A DNA stretch of 64,000 nucleotides from Marsupella aquatica (Eukaryota > Marchantiophyta), in the NCBI GenBank assembly GCA_973895155.1, contig OZ316897.1, positions 2,480,001 through 2,544,000 of the forward strand. Direction: 5' to 3'. Below, piece after piece: positions 60,452-64,000 of the stretch. The translations under genes and the position numbers were made by a program. The notes beneath the pieces are model-generated. The model saw nothing but the letters and a program-made list of their open reading frames with translations. It was not told where the DNA came from and made no database searches. How positions within the stretch are numbered: the first letter of the stretch is position 1; each line of letters opens with the position of its first letter.

Positions 60452-63331
60452 GGCAATACTGTATGTGGAGAGGCCAATGTAACCAAGTCTCACGAGGAGA
60501 TGACTCAACTGTGGCATTCACGGCTAGGCCACATGAGTGAGAAGGGTTTGGCTATCTTACGGAAGAATGGACTCATTTCTGATTTGCAATCTTGTAAATT
60601 AGAGTTTTGTGAGCATTGCATTCTTGGAAAGCAGCATCGTCGTGCTTTTGGTGTTGGAACTCATCGTTCCAAAGCGGTTCTTGAGTACATACATAGTGAC
60701 GTGTGGGGTCCATCCCCGACTCCCTCACACTCTGGAAAGTTGTACTATGTATCATTTATTGATGATTACTCAAGATTTGTGTGGATTTATTTCATGACGC
60801 ATAAGTCTGATGTCTTGTCCATTTTTAAGAAGTGGAAGGCCCAGGTGGAGAATCAGACTGGAAACACGATCAAGTGTTTGGATACAAGGGTGAAGAGTCT
60901 GAGGTCAGACAACGGCGGGGAGTACACTTCAATGGAATTTGAAGAGTACTGTTCAGAACAGGGGATAACTCGCCATCTCACCACAGTTTATACTCCGCAG
61001 CAGAATGGTGTCGCTGAGAGGCTCAATCGGACACTGTTGGAGCGGTCACGGAGTATGTTGAGCCAATCAGGTTTACCACAAGAATTTTGGGCAGAAGCTG
61101 TCAATACCGTAGCTTATTTGGTAAATCTTTCTCCTTCTAGTGCTATCAATTTCAAAACGCCATTTGAGATGCGCTATAAGCGGCAAGCAGACTATCATGG
61201 CTTGGTAATTTTTGGAAGTGATGCATATGCTCTCACACCAAAGCAAAATAGGACCAAGTTGGATCCTACCTCCAGGAAATGTGTTTTTCTTGGGTACCAG
61301 AGTGGTGTGAAAGCCTATAGGCTATGGGATCCTATTGCCTGTAAGCTCGTTGTCAGTAGGGATGTTTCCTTCAATGAATCCAGATTATTGAAGGAGGGGG
61401 AGAATACTCAGGTCTCCCGTACTGACAAAGGAAAATCTCCTATCCCGGATCTCGTTGAGGGGAAGATTGGTTATGAGGTGCATGACCGGAGAGAAGGAGT
61501 TGCTCCAATTATGGAGCTGGTTCCTATGCCAGAGGAACCAGAGGAGTTTGTTGATGCTGGTGAGCAACAAGTGGATGCTGTTGAGCTTCAAATTGTACCA
61601 GCACACGCAGATCAACCAGAGTCATCGGCTAGAAGAACATCTGGTCGCACTGTACGCGCTCCATCAAGGTATGGACAGTGGGTTGATTCATCTCAACTGC
61701 AAGAGGATGATTTTACAGCTGATGATGAGGGTGATGCGTTAATTTTGGAAGAAGGAGAACCTTCTTCATTTCATGAGGCAAGTGCTTCAAAAGAGAAGCA
61801 GAAGTGGACTGCAGCAATGCAAACGGAGATGCAGTCACTAAAGGACAACAAAACTTGGGAGCTTGTTAAGCTGCCTAAGGGTCAGCAAGTGGTGGACAGC
61901 AAGTGGATTTACAAGCTGAAGGATAATTCCATAGGAGGTGGATCGAAGGTCTACAAGGCTAGATTGGTAGCAAAGGGATTCACACAAGAGAAAGGTGTGG
62001 ATTACAATGAGGTCTTCTCACCAGTTGCTAAGTACTCTACAATACGACTATTGTGTGTACTTGTTGTAATGTTTGGTCTGCTCCTAGATCAGATGGATGT
62101 TGTCACAGCTTTCCTCTATGGCACATTGGAAGAGGTGATCTTCATGAGACAACCGCTAGGTTTTGTGAAGAGAGGACAGGAGGAATTGGTTTGCAGATTG
62201 CTGAAATCCTTGTATGGGTTGAAGCAGTCACCAAGACAGTGGAACAAGCGGTTTGACGATTGGATTCGGTCACAAGGTTTTCACAGAAGTGTATTTGACC
62301 CTTGTGTGTATTTGAAACCGGTGAAGAATGTTGTCTTTGGGTTCATTATTTTAGTACTTTATGTGGATGACATGCTAATTGCAGCCAAGGATAGGTCTGA
62401 GATTGTTAAGCTCAAGGCACTGCTTAGTGCAGAGTTTAAGATGAAGGACTTAGGGCCAGCTAAGAGGATTTTGGGTATGGAGATCACTAGGGACTTGGAG
62501 GCTGGCAAGCTATGGTTGACGCAGAGCAGTTATGCGAGGAAGGTAATTGCAAGGTTCAACATGGAGAATAGCAAGCCAGTAAGTACCCCGTTGGCTCCAC
62601 ACTTCAAGTTATCATCAGCGTTCTGTCCTACGGATGACACAGAGAAGGGGTTGATGTCAAAGGTTCCATATGACAAGGCAGTGGGGAGTCTCATGTATTT
62701 GATGACTTGCACTAGACCTGATCTTGCCATGGCTATGGGCAAGGTGAGCAGGTACATGTCGAATCCAGGGAAGGTACACTGGGAAGCAGTGAAGTGGATT
62801 ATCAGGTACTTGAAGGGTACCGTGGATCATGGTCTTTTATTTGATGCGAATGCAAAGAATGCTAGATCATTGATTGGCTATGTAGATTCTGACTATGGAC
62901 AAGATTTGGACCGAAGGAGATCAACAACAGGATACGTGTTCACACTTGGCGGTGGATGCATAAGTTGGAGGTCTACTTTGCAGAAGTGTATTGCTCAGTC
63001 TACTACAGAAGCGGAGTATGTTGCAGCTGCGGAAGCGATTTGGTTGGATAGACTTATCACTGAAATGGGATTGCCACAGGGGAATGTGAAGCTCCATTGT
63101 GATAGTCAAAGTGCGCTCCACCTTGCTGTGAACCAGGTGATGGACAGCAGAGTGAAGCACATTGACGTCAGGTACCATTTTATCAGGCAGGCTGTGTCTG
63201 ATAATTTGTTTGAGCTAGTCAAGATTGATGGTAAACTCAACCCGGCTGACGCATTTACCAAAGTGATTCCTTTGGAGAGTTTCTCTAGACACCGTGACGT
63301 ATTGCAGGTTTTGCAATTGCATCACAAGTAG
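60452..63331 (+). CDS. pol: Copia integrase, reverse transcriptase and RNase H segment
   Basis: Open in the same frame as gag from 60452 to the stop at 63329-63331 (first ATG at 60500, 943 residues). Order: HHCC zinc domain of integrase (LWHSRLGHMSEKGL, then CEHCILGKQ); integrase core with the DDE residues (YIHSDVWGP, LRSDNGGEYTS, AERLNRTLLE); a Ser/Glu-rich linker; reverse transcriptase with KARLVAKGFTQ and the catalytic YVDDML; and RNase H (GYVDSDYGQD, STTEAEYVAAAEA, LHCDSQSAL). All key residues are present and no frameshift is seen. With the upstream TAG it cannot be made as part of a normal polyprotein unless the stop is read through. Confidence 0.95.
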   Translation, partial: GNTVCGEANVTKSHEEMTQLWHSRLGHMSEKGLAILRKNGLISDLQSCKLEFCEHCILGKQHRRAFGVGTHRSKAVLEYIHSDVWGPSPTPSHSGKLYYVSFIDDYSRFVWIYFMTHKSDVLSIFKKWKAQVENQTGNTIKCLDTRVKSLRSDNGGEYTSMEFEEYCSEQGITRHLTTVYTPQQNGVAERLNRTLLERSRSMLSQSGLPQEFWAEAVNTVAYLVNLSPSSAINFKTPFEMRYKRQADYHGLVIFGSDAYALTPKQNRTKLDPTSRKCVFLGYQSGVKAYRLWDPIACKLVVSRDVSFNESRLLKEGENTQVSRTDKGKSPIPDLVEGKIGYEVHDRREGVAPIMELVPMPEEPEEFVDAGEQQVDAVELQIVPAHADQPESSARRTSGRTVRAPSRYGQWVDSSQLQEDDFTADDEGDALILEEGEPSSFHEASASKEKQKWTAAMQTEMQSLKDNKTWELVKLPKGQQVVDSKWIYKLKDNSIGGGSKVYKARLVAKGFTQEKGVDYNEVFSPVAKYSTIRLLCVLVVMFGLLLDQMDVVTAFLYGTLEEVIFMRQPLGFVKRGQEELVCRLLKSLYGLKQSPRQWNKRFDDWIRSQGFHRSVFDPCVYLKPVKNVVFGFIILVLYVDDMLIAAKDRSEIVKLKALLSAEFKMKDLGPAKRILGMEITRDLEAGKLWLTQSSYARKVIARFNMENSKPVSTPLAPHFKLSSAFCPTDDTEKGLMSKVPYDKAVGSLMYLMTCTRPDLAMAMGKVSRYMSNPGKVHWEAVKWIIRYLKGTVDHGLLFDANAKNARSLIGYVDSDYGQDLDRRRSTTGYVFTLGGGCISWRSTLQKCIAQSTTEAEYVAAAEAIWLDRLITEMGLPQGNVKLHCDSQSALHLAVNQVMDSRVKHIDVRYHFIRQAVSDNLFELVKIDGKLNPADAFTKVIPLESFSRHRDVLQVLQLHHK

Positions 63332-63510
63332 AGTTTTCTTAAACATTCATTGTAATTACTGATATATGCTCTTCCTCATTCCTATGTATTAGGCTACGGC
63401 TTAGTTCTGGTTTGCTCTAGTTAGAGAGGGAAACCGGTTTGGTTTCTGTCCAGAACTTCCCGCTGAGGGATCATATACATTGGCAGTATTACTCTCCCCT
63501 AGACCAGAGT
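63332..63510 (+). other. Copia 3' non-coding segment
   Basis: The short stretch between the pol stop and the polypurine tract has no gene. It holds AGAGGGAAACCGG and CCCGCTGAGGGATCAT, sequence often seen near the 3' end of plant copia elements. Confidence 0.5.
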
Positions 63511-63522
63511 CAAGGGGAAGAT
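63511..63522 (+). other. Polypurine tract
   Basis: CAAGGGGAAGAT lies immediately before the 3' LTR. It is the expected primer for plus-strand DNA synthesis. Confidence 0.85.
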
Positions 63523-63943
63523 TGTTGGGTATTTACTCTTACGTCTAGGTTAGGTATGACGTGGTTGGTACAACAACGTGGGTTGGTACAACTACGTGGT
63601 TAGGTACAACTACGTGATTAGGTACAACTATGTGGTTAGGTACAACTACGTAATTAGGTACAACTATGTGGTTAGGTACAACTAAGTTGCACACTATATC
63701 ATAAGAGGCATGTGTGCTTGGAGAGGTAGAACCAAGGCTCATTGTTATGGAGCCACTTGAGAGATAGGGAGAGCTTACACTGTGGAGACTCGGTATAGCC
63801 GACGGGCTTAGAGTTCAGTAAAGCTCTCTTGTGTGTTCCCGTGGACGTAGCCTCAAGGAGGTGAACCACGTATCTCTTGTGTCGACTATTGTGCGTTGGA
63901 TGGTTCATGGGCTTGCCGTTGCGATCGTCGTCTATGCTCAACA
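63523..63943 (+). repeat. 3' LTR (421 bp)
   Basis: Same length and, as far as I can read, the same sequence as the 5' LTR, including all seven 18-bp units (63563-63688) and the ends TGTTGGG and CAACA. Identity of the two LTRs points to insertion too recent for substitutions to accumulate. Confidence 0.96.
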
Positions 63944-63948
63944 CTTGC
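63944..63948. repeat. Target-site duplication, right copy (CTTGC)
   Basis: Identical to 57904-57908. Original genomic sequence resumes after it (ATGTGGTGGCC) to the window end. Confidence 0.95.
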
Positions 63949-64000
63949 ATGTGGTGGCCTTGAGAAAATTGGCCCGTTAAGTGTTCAGGTGGCATCTTTG

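Larger units (their letters stand above)
57909..63943 (+). mobile_element. Full-length Ty1/copia LTR retrotransposon (6035 bp), coding frame broken
   Basis: The element has 421-bp LTRs (57909-58329 and 63523-63943) starting TGTTGGG and ending CAACA, apparently identical by eye. It also has a perfect CTTGC target duplication, an initiator-Met-tRNA primer-binding site two bases after the 5' LTR, and a polypurine tract before the 3' LTR. The internal order is gag, protease, integrase, reverse transcriptase, RNase H, which defines copia rather than gypsy. All coding parts lie in one reading frame (59036-63331) but are interrupted by TGA at 60068-60070 and TAG at 60449-60451. Identical LTRs mean a very recent insertion. 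It may be a defective copy mobilised by proteins of a sister element. Confidence 0.97.

Overview
The window is nuclear DNA of a land plant. The evidence is split genes with GT-AG introns of about 60-1400 bp, a plant-type family of receptor-like cytoplasmic kinases (RLCKs), a plant-type COX5b, a probably plastid DUF4864 protein, and a Ty1/copia LTR retrotransposon with an initiator-Met-tRNA primer site. I favour a bryophyte or other non-seed plant, but the species cannot be fixed from the sequence alone. I re-assembled all multi-exon genes by hand; in each accepted model the exon phases close and the total length is a multiple of three.

Layout. (1) 1-466: the 5' part of a gene running off the left edge, resembling a transposon-associated DNA-binding protein. 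(2) 2.7-35.6 kb: a dispersed cluster of six related RLCK genes (minus, plus, minus, minus, minus, plus) separated by long spacers with many short tandem duplications. Five of them have the same two-exon plan: a first exon coding for about 105-135 residues of an unfamiliar domain, one intron of about 0.6-1.4 kb, and a second exon coding for the kinase domain. The first-exon domain looks like a retrotransposon-gag fold (conserved Trp, 'LxGxAxxW' in the best copy, 'W-x-[DE]-[FY]' near the end). The kinases have lost different catalytic residues: one is canonical at the main motifs, one is nearly so, three look like pseudokinases, and one is a broken gene. (3) 36.4-55.6 kb: a conserved housekeeping block with DUF4864 (minus), the proteasome ATPase RPT4 (minus), a 55-residue membrane microprotein (plus) and mitochondrial COX5b (minus). 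All are split into small exons that simple ORF calling misses. (4) 57.9-63.9 kb: a complete, very young copia element with seemingly identical 421-bp LTRs and a perfect 5-bp target-site duplication, whose single reading frame is broken by two in-frame stops.

The housekeeping genes act in separate processes (protein degradation, respiration, plastid function) and show no operon-like logic. The kinase cluster is the accessory, fast-evolving part. Its most notable feature is the repeated pairing of a gag-like N-terminal domain with a kinase or pseudokinase, which suggests a domesticated domain amplified by gene duplication. No tRNA, rRNA or CRISPR array was seen.
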